NCBI GenBank assembly: GCA_910585435.1
Contig: CAJUEJ010000021.1
Coordinates: 8,856 to 72,855, forward strand
Length of the DNA: 64,000 nucleotides
Source of the DNA: an uncultured Hungatella sp.
GTDB lineage: Bacteria; Bacillota; Clostridia; Lachnospirales; Lachnospiraceae
Direction: 5' to 3'
In this document: piece by piece, positions 44,937-53,373 of the stretch
Layout: each line of letters opens with the position of its first letter
Position numbering within the stretch: position 1 is the first letter of the stretch
Translations under genes and position numbers: made by a program
Notes under the pieces: generated by a model
The model's input: only the letters and a program-made list of their open reading frames with translations
The model's database searches: none
What the model was told of the DNA's origin: nothing

Positions 44937-46919
44937 ATGTGGGATAAATGCAAAAAGCCGTACTACATGACAACTGCCATTGCATATACATCCGGTAAGC
45001 CTCACATCGGCAATACGTATGAGATTGTATTGGCGGACAGCATTGCCAGGTATAAAAGGGCCCAGGGGTATGATGTGCGTTTCCAGACAGGAACCGATGA
45101 ACATGGACAGAAGATCGAGCTGAAGGCCCAGGAGGCAGGTGTCACTCCCAAAGAGTATGTGGACAAGACAGCAGCCACGGTAAAGTCTATCTGGGATCTG
45201 ATGAACACTTCCTATGATAAATTTATCCGCACCACAGACACAGACCATGAAGCGCAGGTCCAGAAGATTTTCAAAAAATTATACGACAAAGGCGACATCT
45301 ACAAGGGATACTACGAGGGGTTATACTGCACCCCCTGTGAGTCATTCTTTACAGAGTCCCAGTTAGTGGACGGGAAATGTCCGGACTGTGGAGGGCCGGT
45401 TCAGCCGGCAAAAGAAGAAGCATATTTCTTCAAAATGAGCAAATATGCGGATCGCTTAATTAAACATATCAATGAACACCCGGAATTTATTCAGCCTGTT
45501 TCCAGGAAAAATGAGATGATGAACAACTTCCTTCTTCCCGGGCTTCAGGATCTGTGCGTATCCAGAACCTCATTTTCCTGGGGCATTCCGGTGGACTTTG
45601 ATCCAAAGCACGTGACCTATGTGTGGCTGGATGCGCTGACCAACTATATCACCGGACTGGGATACAGCTGTGACGGTGAAAGCGATGCGATGTTTGACAA
45701 ATACTGGCCGGCGGATCTGCATCTGATCGGGAAGGACATTATCCGTTTCCACACCATTTACTGGCCTATTTTCCTGATGGCTCTTGACCTTCCGCTGCCC
45801 AAGCAGGTATTTGGCCATCCGTGGCTTTTGCAGGGCGACGGCAAGATGAGCAAGTCCAAAGGAAACGTACTGTACGCAGACACCCTGGTGGATTTCTTCG
45901 GAGTGGATGCAGTGCGCTACTTTGTCCTTCATGAGATGCCCTTTGACAACGACGGGATCATTTCCTGGGAGCTGATGGTGGAGCGGGCAAACTCCGATCT
46001 GGCAAACATCCTGGGAAATCTGGTAAACCGCACCATTTCCATGTCCAACAAATACTTCGGCGGCGTTGTGACCGATGCCAAAGCGGGGGAGGGAACAGAC
46101 CAGGATTTGAAATCCGTAGTGCTGGAAGCGGTAAAAAAAGCTGACGGCAAGATGGAGCAGCTGCGGGTAGCAGACGCTATCTCCGAGATATTCAACATTT
46201 TCCGCAGAAGCAACAAATATATTGATGAGACAATGCCCTGGGCCCTGGCCAAAGACGAGACAAAGAAAGACCGCCTGGCAACCGTCCTCTACAACCTGAC
46301 AGAAGCCATTACCATAGGAGCCTCTCTGTTAGAGCCGTTTATGCCGGAGACCTCACAGAAGATTCTGAAACAGTTAAATACAGAGAAGAGAGAACTGGAC
46401 AAGATGGACGCCTTCGGCCTGTATCCCAGCGGCAATAAGGTGACTGAAAAACCGGAGATCCTTTTTGCGCGCATGGATTTAAAAGAAGTTTTAGCTAAGG
46501 CAGAGGCCATGGAGGCAGAGCAGAAAACAGCCGCTCCTGGGGATACAGCTGATTCCAAAGAGGCCGCTCCTGTAATCGATATAGAGCCCAAAGCAGAAAT
46601 CACCTATGACGATTTTGCAAAGCTTCAGTTCCAGGTAGGGGAAATCATTGCCTGCGAGGCAGTGCCCAAATCCAAAAAGCTTCTCTGCTCCCAGGTAAAG
46701 ATAGGAAGTCAGGTAAGACAGATTGTCAGCGGCATCAAAGCGCACTACACACCAGAACAGATGGTGGGGAAAAAGGTTATGGTTGTTGTAAACTTAAAAC
46801 CTGCCAAGCTGGCCGGAGTCATGTCCGAAGGAATGCTCCTCTGCGCAGAAGATGCAGAAGGGAACCTGTCGCTGATGGTTCCGGAAAAAGAGATGCCTTC
46901 CGGAGCGGAGATTTGTTAA
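44937..46919 (+). CDS. metG: Methionyl-tRNA synthetase
   Basis: 660 residues; charges tRNA-Met with methionine. Class I motifs: HIGN in SGKPHIGNTYEIV (HIGH equivalent) and KMSKSKGN near residue 303. Zinc-binding Cys lie in CTPCESFF and CPDCGGP. The C-terminal 110 residues form an EMAP-type tRNA-binding domain (FAKLQFQVGEI) for dimerisation, after an Ala/Glu-rich linker. ATG 44937 is preferred because AAGGAGGA sits 9 bp before it; ATG 44928 overlaps that site. Head of the conserved metG-tatD-rsmA neighbourhood. Confidence 0.96.
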   Translation: MWDKCKKPYYMTTAIAYTSGKPHIGNTYEIVLADSIARYKRAQGYDVRFQTGTDEHGQKIELKAQEAGVTPKEYVDKTAATVKSIWDLMNTSYDKFIRTTDTDHEAQVQKIFKKLYDKGDIYKGYYEGLYCTPCESFFTESQLVDGKCPDCGGPVQPAKEEAYFFKMSKYADRLIKHINEHPEFIQPVSRKNEMMNNFLLPGLQDLCVSRTSFSWGIPVDFDPKHVTYVWLDALTNYITGLGYSCDGESDAMFDKYWPADLHLIGKDIIRFHTIYWPIFLMALDLPLPKQVFGHPWLLQGDGKMSKSKGNVLYADTLVDFFGVDAVRYFVLHEMPFDNDGIISWELMVERANSDLANILGNLVNRTISMSNKYFGGVVTDAKAGEGTDQDLKSVVLEAVKKADGKMEQLRVADAISEIFNIFRRSNKYIDETMPWALAKDETKKDRLATVLYNLTEAITIGASLLEPFMPETSQKILKQLNTEKRELDKMDAFGLYPSGNKVTEKPEILFARMDLKEVLAKAEAMEAEQKTAAPGDTADSKEAAPVIDIEPKAEITYDDFAKLQFQVGEIIACEAVPKSKKLLCSQVKIGSQVRQIVSGIKAHYTPEQMVGKKVMVVVNLKPAKLAGVMSEGMLLCAEDAEGNLSLMVPEKEMPSGAEIC

Positions 46920-46950
46920 TGGTTACTATAAAGGGTGCGGTGAGATGATA

Positions 46951-46972
46951 CTGCGCCCTTGCTGCGCTGACC
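46951..46972 (+). repeat. Dispersed 22-bp intergenic repeat, copy 3
   Basis: CTGCGC, four variable bases, GCTGCGCTGACC; identical to copy 1 (8317-8338) outside the variable bases. Lies 31 bp after the metG stop, ahead of traX. An AAGGGTGC/GCGCCCTT pairing overlaps its left end. Confidence 0.6.
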
Positions 46973-46997
46973 TATAACTTAAAAAGGAGACACCCTG

Positions 46998-47735
46998 ATG
47001 GAACAATCAACTCCCAGAGGCTTAAGCAGCACTGCCCTGAAATTAATCGCCATCACCACCATGTTCATCGATCATATAGGCGCTGTACTGATTGAAGGCG
47101 GGATTCTAAACGGAGGAATGACACTCTCCTTGTCTGATCTGGAATCCTTCTCCTCAGGCTCTGTCTGGTGGAAGACGGACTTGATTCTGCGCCTTATCGG
47201 CCGGATCGCATTCCCCATTTTTGCCTTCCTTTTGGTGGAAGGCTTCCTCCACACCAGAGACATTAAAAAATACGGGACACGTCTGCTGCTATTCGGATTT
47301 CTGTCAGAAATCCCCTTTGATCTGGCGGTTTACCACACCCCCTTTTATTTTGGCTATCAGAACGTATTCTTTACCCTGTTTTTTGCCCTTCTGGCATTGG
47401 CCGGGATACGAAAGTGGGAAGTGGATAAATCCCTGTGGAAACAGATAGCCGCAGTTGTACTGTGTTGTTTAGGGGCATCCCTCCTGAGCTCTGATTACGG
47501 GGCATTCGGTGTTGTTTTCGTGGTGCTTTTGTACGTGACAAGAAGAAATCCCCGGATGCAGACCATCACTGGTTCTCTGGCAGTCATCTGGGAGCTGACT
47601 GCGTGCCTGGCGTTTATTCCCATTCGGATGTACAACGGGACAAAGGGAAAAGGGAATTTCAAGTATTTATTCTATGCCTTTTATCCCCTGCACCTGCTGT
47701 TTTTATATGGAGTGTGGAGATTTTTCTTTTTATAA
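46998..47735 (+). CDS. TraX family membrane protein
   Basis: 245 residues with about seven membrane helices. The N-terminus LSSTALKLIAITTMFIDHIG and the internal RIAFPIFAFLLVEGF are diagnostic of the TraX family, named after the F-plasmid pilin acetylase. In Firmicutes it is chromosomal and not tied to conjugation; its role may be acyl transfer to surface molecules. AAAAAGGAG precedes the ATG. It has come between metG and tatD, genes that are usually neighbours. Confidence 0.9.
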   Translation: MEQSTPRGLSSTALKLIAITTMFIDHIGAVLIEGGILNGGMTLSLSDLESFSSGSVWWKTDLILRLIGRIAFPIFAFLLVEGFLHTRDIKKYGTRLLLFGFLSEIPFDLAVYHTPFYFGYQNVFFTLFFALLALAGIRKWEVDKSLWKQIAAVVLCCLGASLLSSDYGAFGVVFVVLLYVTRRNPRMQTITGSLAVIWELTACLAFIPIRMYNGTKGKGNFKYLFYAFYPLHLLFLYGVWRFFFL

Positions 47736-47819
47736 AGTACATGTACTCCCGGAGCCTCTCCTTACCTGCCTTTGTAGCTTATTTTCCGAGAGTACACCTG
47801 CAACGGAGGAACTATAATC

Positions 47820-48599
47820 ATGATTTTTGATACACATGCCCATTATGATGATGAGGCATTTGAACAGGACAGGAAGGAGCTTCTGTCCGGCCTGCAGGAT
47901 GCCGGGATAGAGGCTGTTGTCAACATAAGCGCCAACATCCAGGGGGTAAAACACACGCTGGAATTGATAAATCAATATCCGTTTATCTACGGTGCCGTGG
48001 GAGTGCATCCCAGCGAAACCGGAGAACTGAACCATACCCTGCTCAACTGGCTGGAGGAGATGGCCCGCAAACCAAAGGTAGTGGCAATCGGGGAGATCGG
48101 GCTGGACTATCACTGGGAGGAACCGGAAAAAGAGGTGCAGAAACACTGGTTTATCCGTCAGCTCGACTTAGCCAGAAGGGTGAAGCTTCCTGTGGTGATT
48201 CACAGCCGGGATGCCGCCAAAGACACCCTGGATATTATGAAAGAAGGAAAGGCAGAAGAGACAGGCGGAGTCATCCATTGCTTTTCCTACGGGACAGACA
48301 TGGCGAGAGAATATTTAAACATGGGATTTTATCTGGGAATCGGCGGGGTAGTGACCTTTGCCAATGCAAAGAAATTAAAAGAAGTGGTAAAATATATGCC
48401 TATGGACAGGCTTGTCCTGGAAACAGACTGTCCCTACCTGTCGCCTGTCCCTAACCGGGGAAAAAGAAACTCCTCCTTAAACCTTCCCTATGTGGTGGAA
48501 GCGGTCAGCCAGCTGAAAGGCATTCTGCCCCAAGAGGTGATATCTGTCACCAATGAAAATGCAAAAAAGCTGTACCGCATTTCTGCCGTCTCATCATAA
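47820..48599 (+). CDS. TatD family metal-dependent deoxyribonuclease
   Basis: 259 residues, amidohydrolase-like barrel. Metal ligands in FDTHAHYDDEAF, GEIGLDYHW, VIHSRDA, IHCFSYG and ETDCPYLSP. TatD enzymes are 3'-5' exonucleases involved in DNA repair and turnover. ATG 47820 has CGGAGG at good distance. rsmA follows 28 bp downstream. In Bacillus the RNase M5 gene lies between the two; it is absent here. Confidence 0.94.
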   Translation: MIFDTHAHYDDEAFEQDRKELLSGLQDAGIEAVVNISANIQGVKHTLELINQYPFIYGAVGVHPSETGELNHTLLNWLEEMARKPKVVAIGEIGLDYHWEEPEKEVQKHWFIRQLDLARRVKLPVVIHSRDAAKDTLDIMKEGKAEETGGVIHCFSYGTDMAREYLNMGFYLGIGGVVTFANAKKLKEVVKYMPMDRLVLETDCPYLSPVPNRGKRNSSLNLPYVVEAVSQLKGILPQEVISVTNENAKKLYRISAVSS

Positions 48600-48627
48600 C
48601 ATCACAAAAACGGAGAGGAAACACACC

Positions 48628-49503
48628 ATGGCAACCCTGGGCAACCCTAAAAATACCATTGAAATTATTCAAAAATACCAGTTTACCTTCCAGAAAAAAT
48701 TCGGACAGAATTTTCTCATCGATTCCCATGTGGTGGAAAAGATCATCCGAGCGGCCCAAATCACAAAAGAGGAATGCGTGTTGGAAATCGGCCCCGGAAT
48801 CGGAACCATGACCCAGTATCTGGCTGAAAATGCAAGACAGGTAATAGCAGTGGAAATAGATGCCAAGCTGATACCCATTCTCCAGGAAACCCTGGCATCC
48901 TACGAAAATGTGGTTATTATGAACCAGGACATTTTAAAGACCGATATCTGTGAGCTGGCTGAGATCTATAATGACGGGAAGCCCATCAAGGTAGTGGCCA
49001 ACCTCCCTTATTACATCACCACACCGATTATAATGAAGCTGTTTGAAACCAATGTCCCCATGGACAATATAACCGTTATGGTTCAGAAGGAAGTGGCAGA
49101 CCGCATGCAGGCAGGGCCGGGGAATAAAGAATACGGCGCCCTGTCTCTGGCAGTGCAGTATTATGCCAGGCCATATATCGCAGCCAATGTGCCGCCTAAC
49201 TGCTTTATCCCCAGACCCAATGTAGGATCAGCGGTCATCCGCCTGACCCGCCACAGAGACATGCCGGTTCAGACGGAGAACCCTCAGTTCATGTTTCAGT
49301 TAATCCGCGCTTCCTTTAACCAGAGGCGCAAAACTCTCCAAAACGGCCTGAACAACTCGCCGGACATTCCTTATTCGAAGGAAACCATCCTGGCAGGCAT
49401 CGAAAGCCTGGGACTTCCTCCGACAGTAAGAGGGGAAACACTGACCCTGGAACAATTCGCGGCTCTCGCTGATTTTTTATATAAATCAGGCAGAGAGGGG
49501 TAA
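48628..49503 (+). CDS. rsmA: 16S rRNA (A1518/A1519-N6,N6)-dimethyltransferase
   Basis: 291 residues. SAM-binding motif LEIGPGIGTMTQYL near residue 52 and catalytic NLPYYITTPI near 128, with N-terminal FGQNFL typical of RsmA/KsgA. It dimethylates two adjacent adenosines in helix 45 during small-subunit maturation. ATG 48628 has GGAGAGGAAA upstream; an earlier in-frame ATG overlaps tatD. The stop is 10 bp from the convergent nagB stop, without an obvious terminator. Confidence 0.96.
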   Translation: MATLGNPKNTIEIIQKYQFTFQKKFGQNFLIDSHVVEKIIRAAQITKEECVLEIGPGIGTMTQYLAENARQVIAVEIDAKLIPILQETLASYENVVIMNQDILKTDICELAEIYNDGKPIKVVANLPYYITTPIIMKLFETNVPMDNITVMVQKEVADRMQAGPGNKEYGALSLAVQYYARPYIAANVPPNCFIPRPNVGSAVIRLTRHRDMPVQTENPQFMFQLIRASFNQRRKTLQNGLNNSPDIPYSKETILAGIESLGLPPTVRGETLTLEQFAALADFLYKSGREG

Positions 49504-49513
49504 CCGACAGATA

Positions 49514-50245
49514 TTATTCAGGCATCCTGGAAAGGGCCGCCTCGTCAGCTACCACAATCACATCATTGTGAAGCTGCAGGATGGAAGCCGGAACATGGGG
49601 AGTGACAGGGCCCCGTAAAGAACGGTACAGAATATCCGCCTTGTCTTCCCCGCTGACAATGAGAAGGATTTTTTTGGCTTTCATGATAGTCCCGATTCCC
49701 ATGGTGTAAGCCTGTCTGGGAACATCCTCCTCCTTCTCAAAGAAGCGCTTGTTGGCTTCGATGGTGCTGGCAGTCAGATCCACACAGTGGGTGATTGTCT
49801 CAAATGCCTCAGCCGGTTCGTTGAAGCCGATGTGGCCATTATGTCCCAGGCCCAAAAGCTGCAGGTCAACTCCGTTTAGGCTCTCAATAACCCTCTCATA
49901 CCGCAGGCATTCCTCCTGGGCGTTTGGCTCCATGCCGTTGGGGATGTTGGTATTTTCCAGCTTGATATTTACATGCTTGAAAAGGTTGTTGTACATAAAA
50001 TAGAAGTAGCTTTGCTCATTATCTTTTGTAAGTCCCTTATATTCGTCTAGGTTTGCGGAACATACCTGGGAAAAATCCAGATCGCCGTTCTCATAGCGTC
50101 TGACCAGCTCTTGGTAGGTTCCGATAGGGGTAGAACCGGTTGCAAGCCCCAGGACACAGTCCGGCTTCATGATAACCAGGGACGAAATAATGTTGGCGGC
50201 TTTTCTGCTCATTTCTTTGTAATCGTTTGCTCTGTAAAGTTTCAT
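49514..50245 (-). CDS. nagB: Glucosamine-6-phosphate deaminase
   Basis: 243 residues. LGLATGSTPIGTYQELV (phosphate loop), ANLDEYKGL (catalytic Asp region) and GLGHNGHIGFNEPAE (active-site Asn/His) are hallmark NagB segments. It converts glucosamine-6-phosphate to fructose-6-phosphate and ammonia. GGAGGTGTCAGT precedes the ATG. It is a single-gene unit; nagA is not adjacent. Confidence 0.96.
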   Translation of the reverse strand: MKLYRANDYKEMSRKAANIISSLVIMKPDCVLGLATGSTPIGTYQELVRRYENGDLDFSQVCSANLDEYKGLTKDNEQSYFYFMYNNLFKHVNIKLENTNIPNGMEPNAQEECLRYERVIESLNGVDLQLLGLGHNGHIGFNEPAEAFETITHCVDLTASTIEANKRFFEKEEDVPRQAYTMGIGTIMKAKKILLIVSGEDKADILYRSLRGPVTPHVPASILQLHNDVIVVADEAALSRMPE

Positions 50246-50273
50246 ACTGACACCTCCATAGATAGTAAAAAGT

Positions 50274-50302
50274 ATTTTAACATTTTTTTGTCATACTTTC
50301 AA
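50274..50302 (-). promoter_or_regulatory. Predicted nagB promoter
   Basis: On the minus strand: TTGAAA (50302-50297), 17 bp, TAAAAT (50279-50274), about 30 bp before the nagB start. A possible divergent promoter for the next gene (TTGTCA, 17 bp, TACATA) overlaps it. Confidence 0.6.
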
Positions 50303-50341
50303 TGGGTAAGTACATAAGATATATAGCAAAGGGGTGAAAGT

Positions 50342-52330
50342 ATGTCTAATTATCGCAGATTAATATCATACATATACGCATATGAAGGCGGAGTAAAAGG
50401 AAAAAATATCGGATTTGCCAAATTAGAGACCAGGAACGGGCAGTGCAGGATCCAGGTAAGCGTGAGAAAGGTGTTTTTGGGAAGCCAGGACATGGGCGTA
50501 TTTCTTTTGTCTGCCGGCAGCGAAATCTTCCTGGGGAGAATATTTGTGCGCAACGGGGCAGGGGAATTCAGAACCAGTGTTGCAGTCGATCATGTGGCAG
50601 GCTCCGAACACAATATTGAACAGTGCTACGGACTGACAATCCACAATATGGATGATTCCTGGCAGAACTATACCACGATCTGGGAAGATGCAGTGGCGCA
50701 TGCCGCAGAGGTAGAGCTGGCAGAGGCTGTCTCCGAGCTGGCAGAGGTACAGGAGGTAAGCCAGGCTTCGGAAGCTGCCCTCAGTGAGAAAAAGGCCGGC
50801 TCAATTATAGAGAATATAGAAGCAGAGATTCAGGCCCAGGATCAGCAGAAAAAAGAAGAGGTTTCTGCCCAGGATACAGGGGAAGAGATTCCCACCACCT
50901 TTGTCCAGCCCAGAAAAGAGGAACCCCAGAAAATTTTGTGGCCCAGGGAGGAGGGCCAGCAGGCAGCAGGAAAAACACCTGACAATGAACAGGCCCCAGG
51001 GGAGAAACAGCCTCAGCTGCAGCAAAGGTTCGAGGAGCAGCACCAGGAGGTACAGCCGGAAGGCCAGTCCCAATGGTCTCCCCAGGGCCAGCTGGAAAAG
51101 GAGCTGAATGAGGAGGTACTGGAGACTCCCAAAGCAAATGCTGAGAGTCAGAGAATGCAGGAGAATGAGGCCCGCAGGCAAGTGGGGGAACAGGGACAGG
51201 AACAGCCCCAGGGGCAATCCCAGGAACAATCTCAGGAGCAGTCCCGGGAAAAGTCTCAGCTTCAGGAGCAGCCCCGGATTCCCCGCGGGGAGGGAGCTGG
51301 GTCCCAGGGAGAGATTCAGGTGCAACCATCACCGGCGCAGAGAGTACAGCCCCAGCAAAGGAGAACATCCCAGGTACAGTTCCGCCAGCAGCGATTCCAG
51401 GGAAGCTTTTCAAGAAGACCTGTACATGGAATGCCTCAGCAGGAGCAGTACTATCAGGAGATGCCATTTCAGCAGCCGGCCCCGGCCCCATCCTATTCCA
51501 TGGAGGCGGCCAAAATGATGCAGCCTGTGATGCAGCAGCCAGCGCAGCCCATACAGCAGCCCCGGCAGCTGATGCAGGCCCAGCCGACACAAGTGCTGCA
51601 GGAACCCTTTCAGACACAAACCCAGAGCCAGCAGTCTATGCAGCCAATGACGCAGCCAGCACAGCTGATGCAGCAGCCCATACAGTCCCAACCGGTGCAG
51701 CCGCAGCTTCAGCAGCCCGTAATGCCGCCCCAGAGCCAGCAGCCTATCCAGCCTCAAGATCAGCAGTCCATCCAGCTTCAGGGTCAACAGCCGGTCCAGC
51801 AGCCGATGCAGTCCCAGGGTCAACAGCCAGTCCAGCAGCCGATGCAGCCCCAAGGCCAGCAGTCCATGCAGCCACAGCTTCAGCAGCCCGCAATGCCGCC
51901 CACAGACTGGCAACAGCAGCCTGAGAATCCGGAACAGGAAGAGGCAAAAGAAGGGGTAGACATGGAAACCTTATGGCAGCATTTTTGCAGAACCTATCCC
52001 AAAATTCAGGCCTTTGACTATGATGGAAACAGCGAAATTTTAACCATCAAACCCCAGGATATCGGTCTTCTTCCCAGAGAAATCTGGACGTATGGAAACA
52101 ACAGTTTTCTTCTCCACGGATACTACAATCACCGCTATTTGATTTTGGCCCGCTTATCCGTCCCCAATGGAGGGGCACGCTTCCTACTGGGAGTACCGGG
52201 GCATTATTATAGCAATGAAAAATATATGGCATCCATGTTTGGATTCCCCAACTTTGTTATGTCAAAAAACCAGCCCCCAAACGATAATCGGTTTGGATAT
52301 TGGTATACGGATCTCCGCCTTGGCTTTTAG
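50342..52330 (+). CDS. DUF6128-like protein with long Gln/Pro-rich linker
   Basis: 662 residues. The N-terminal domain (1-115; NYRRLISYIYAYEGGVKGKN...) and the C-terminal domain (about 540-662; WQHFCRTYPKIQAFDYDG, FLLHGYYNHRYLIL, GVPGHYYSNEKYMASMFGF) are ordered. I recall this pair from Lachnospiraceae proteins labelled DUF6128; the label is tentative. The roughly 400 residues between are low-complexity, first Glu/Gln-rich, then repeating QQPxQ units (about 385-530). No signal peptide or membrane segment, so it is presumably cytoplasmic. AAAGGGGTGAAA precedes the ATG. Function unknown. Confidence 0.8.
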   Translation: MSNYRRLISYIYAYEGGVKGKNIGFAKLETRNGQCRIQVSVRKVFLGSQDMGVFLLSAGSEIFLGRIFVRNGAGEFRTSVAVDHVAGSEHNIEQCYGLTIHNMDDSWQNYTTIWEDAVAHAAEVELAEAVSELAEVQEVSQASEAALSEKKAGSIIENIEAEIQAQDQQKKEEVSAQDTGEEIPTTFVQPRKEEPQKILWPREEGQQAAGKTPDNEQAPGEKQPQLQQRFEEQHQEVQPEGQSQWSPQGQLEKELNEEVLETPKANAESQRMQENEARRQVGEQGQEQPQGQSQEQSQEQSREKSQLQEQPRIPRGEGAGSQGEIQVQPSPAQRVQPQQRRTSQVQFRQQRFQGSFSRRPVHGMPQQEQYYQEMPFQQPAPAPSYSMEAAKMMQPVMQQPAQPIQQPRQLMQAQPTQVLQEPFQTQTQSQQSMQPMTQPAQLMQQPIQSQPVQPQLQQPVMPPQSQQPIQPQDQQSIQLQGQQPVQQPMQSQGQQPVQQPMQPQGQQSMQPQLQQPAMPPTDWQQQPENPEQEEAKEGVDMETLWQHFCRTYPKIQAFDYDGNSEILTIKPQDIGLLPREIWTYGNNSFLLHGYYNHRYLILARLSVPNGGARFLLGVPGHYYSNEKYMASMFGFPNFVMSKNQPPNDNRFGYWYTDLRLGF

Positions 52331-52350
52331 AAGTCAGGCGGAGGTTTTTA
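52313..52350 (+). terminator. Terminator of the DUF6128-like gene
   Basis: CTCCGCCT (52313-52320) pairs with AGGCGGAG (52336-52343), followed by TTTTTA. The stem starts inside the last codons of the gene. Confidence 0.85.
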
Positions 52351-52698
52351 AGTCTGGTTAAAACATTTTCCTGAAATTGATTTGCTGCCTATCCCTTTTT
52401 TCTTAAAATGATCTGACACGGCAATCCCCATTATGTTCTTCATATGCGGCGCATAAATCACATCATAGTCATTAGCATGAACGTATCCGGCAACAATACC
52501 ATCAATCACGGCAACCATGATTTTATCTTTACCGCTTTTCAGTAATTGTTTCAGCTTTTGTTGCGTTTTATCTTTCGGATACTCATATCCCATTTCACTG
52601 ACATTTAATTCACAGATAGCTTCCGCATCAAGAATCTGACATGGTCTTATTTGTAAATTCATTTCCTTGTAAATCATTTCATATATTGCTTTTGACAT
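52348..52698 (-). CDS. GNAT acetyltransferase, C-terminally truncated
   Basis: 116 residues. A GNAT fold is recognisable (LQIRPCQILDAEAICEL, IMVAVIDGIVAGYV, IMGIAVSDHFKKKGIGS with the acetyl-CoA pyrophosphate loop). The family normally has another 35-45 residues after the KGIGS loop; here it ends SISGKCFNQT. The missing part forms the end of the acetyl-CoA site, so activity is doubtful. ATG 52698 has AAGGTGA close upstream; an internal ATG 12 codons later, with AAGGA, would start right at the fold. It lies just beyond the toxin-antitoxin pair. Confidence 0.7.
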   Translation of the reverse strand: MSKAIYEMIYKEMNLQIRPCQILDAEAICELNVSEMGYEYPKDKTQQKLKQLLKSGKDKIMVAVIDGIVAGYVHANDYDVIYAPHMKNIMGIAVSDHFKKKGIGSKSISGKCFNQT

Positions 52699-52719
52699 TC
52701 TTCACCTTTGAACAGGGTT

Positions 52720-53031
52720 TTAAAGTAGATTTCTATATTCCCTGCGTCCGTCAATGACTGCGTAGATAGTAACTGTGTAATGCATTTTATCAACTTTATA
52801 AAAAACAAGATGTTTTTCCGTAGCAAGAACCAAATAGTTTTGGCGTCTTAAAGTAGCATATTTTGGCGATACACCCAGATATGGAAAGTCTTCAAGATTA
52901 TGAATTGCATGTTCTAGTTTATCCAGATAATCCAAGGCAATGTCAATACTGCCGGAATCTTCAGCAATATAAAAAATAATATCTCTAAGCTGTTCATCCG
53001 CCGTGGCTGTCCGTATGATTTGATATTTCAT
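52720..53031 (-). CDS. RelE/ParE family toxin
   Basis: 103 residues, the usual size. YQIIRTATADEQLRDIIFYI, FPYLGVSPKYATLRRQNYLVLATEKHLVFYKVD and VIDGRREYRNLL match the ParE/RelE fold (YoeB/Txe-like branch). Such toxins cut mRNA on the ribosome or inhibit gyrase; this sequence alone does not decide. It overlaps the antitoxin gene by 4 bp on the same strand. Confidence 0.9.
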   Translation of the reverse strand: MKYQIIRTATADEQLRDIIFYIAEDSGSIDIALDYLDKLEHAIHNLEDFPYLGVSPKYATLRRQNYLVLATEKHLVFYKVDKMHYTVTIYAVIDGRREYRNLL

Positions 53032-53306
53032 AGGTTTTTCCTCGCCAAAAGAGCTGCACGGACATCATCAAAGGTATTCTGCATGGGAGCGGTTCTGCCG
53101 TTGGCAACGTCTTCCTCCGCTTCAGACAGAGTTTTTAACAGTTCCAATTCCGATTTCATTTGATAATAATCCTGAAGGCCTAAAAGAGCGGTATCTCCCC
53201 GACCGTTGACTGTAATGATGATAGGTGTGCGCTCCTCTCGACACTGTCTGGAGAGCTCGCTGTAGTGGTTTCTTAAATCTGCAGATGGTCTGATAATAGC
53301 TTCCAT
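53028..53306 (-). CDS. Phd/YefM family antitoxin
   Basis: 92 residues. The N-terminal DNA-binding part (IIRPSADLRNHYSELSRQCRE, then TPIIITVNGRGDTALLGLQDY) is typical of Phd/YefM. The C-terminal helix neutralises the toxin. ATG 53306 has GGAGGTGA at 5-6 bp. It probably represses its own promoter, together with the toxin. Confidence 0.9.
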   Translation of the reverse strand: MEAIIRPSADLRNHYSELSRQCREERTPIIITVNGRGDTALLGLQDYYQMKSELELLKTLSEAEEDVANGRTAPMQNTFDDVRAALLARKNL

Positions 53307-53334
53307 AAAATTCACCTCCAATTTCTATAGTCAT

Positions 53335-53363
53335 ATTATATTATAATTTGGATATATTATCAA
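53335..53363 (-). promoter_or_regulatory. Predicted toxin-antitoxin promoter
   Basis: On the minus strand: TTGATA (53363-53358), 17 bp, TATAAT (53340-53335). The ATTATA/TATAAT-rich palindromic stretch around the -10 box is a likely autoregulatory site. Confidence 0.65.
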
Positions 53364-53373
53364 GAATACCTAA

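Noticed and set aside
46920..46970. AAGGGTGC/GCGCCCTT hairpin after metG as a terminator
   Set aside because: One G-T pair, no T-tract, and it overlaps the dispersed 22-bp repeat; kept only as part of that element.
50800..51620. Long open frames on the minus strand opposite the Gln-rich linker (up to about 270 codons)
   Set aside because: They are shadows of CAG/CTG-rich coding sequence, with Leu- or Ala/Pro-rich composition and no start signals.
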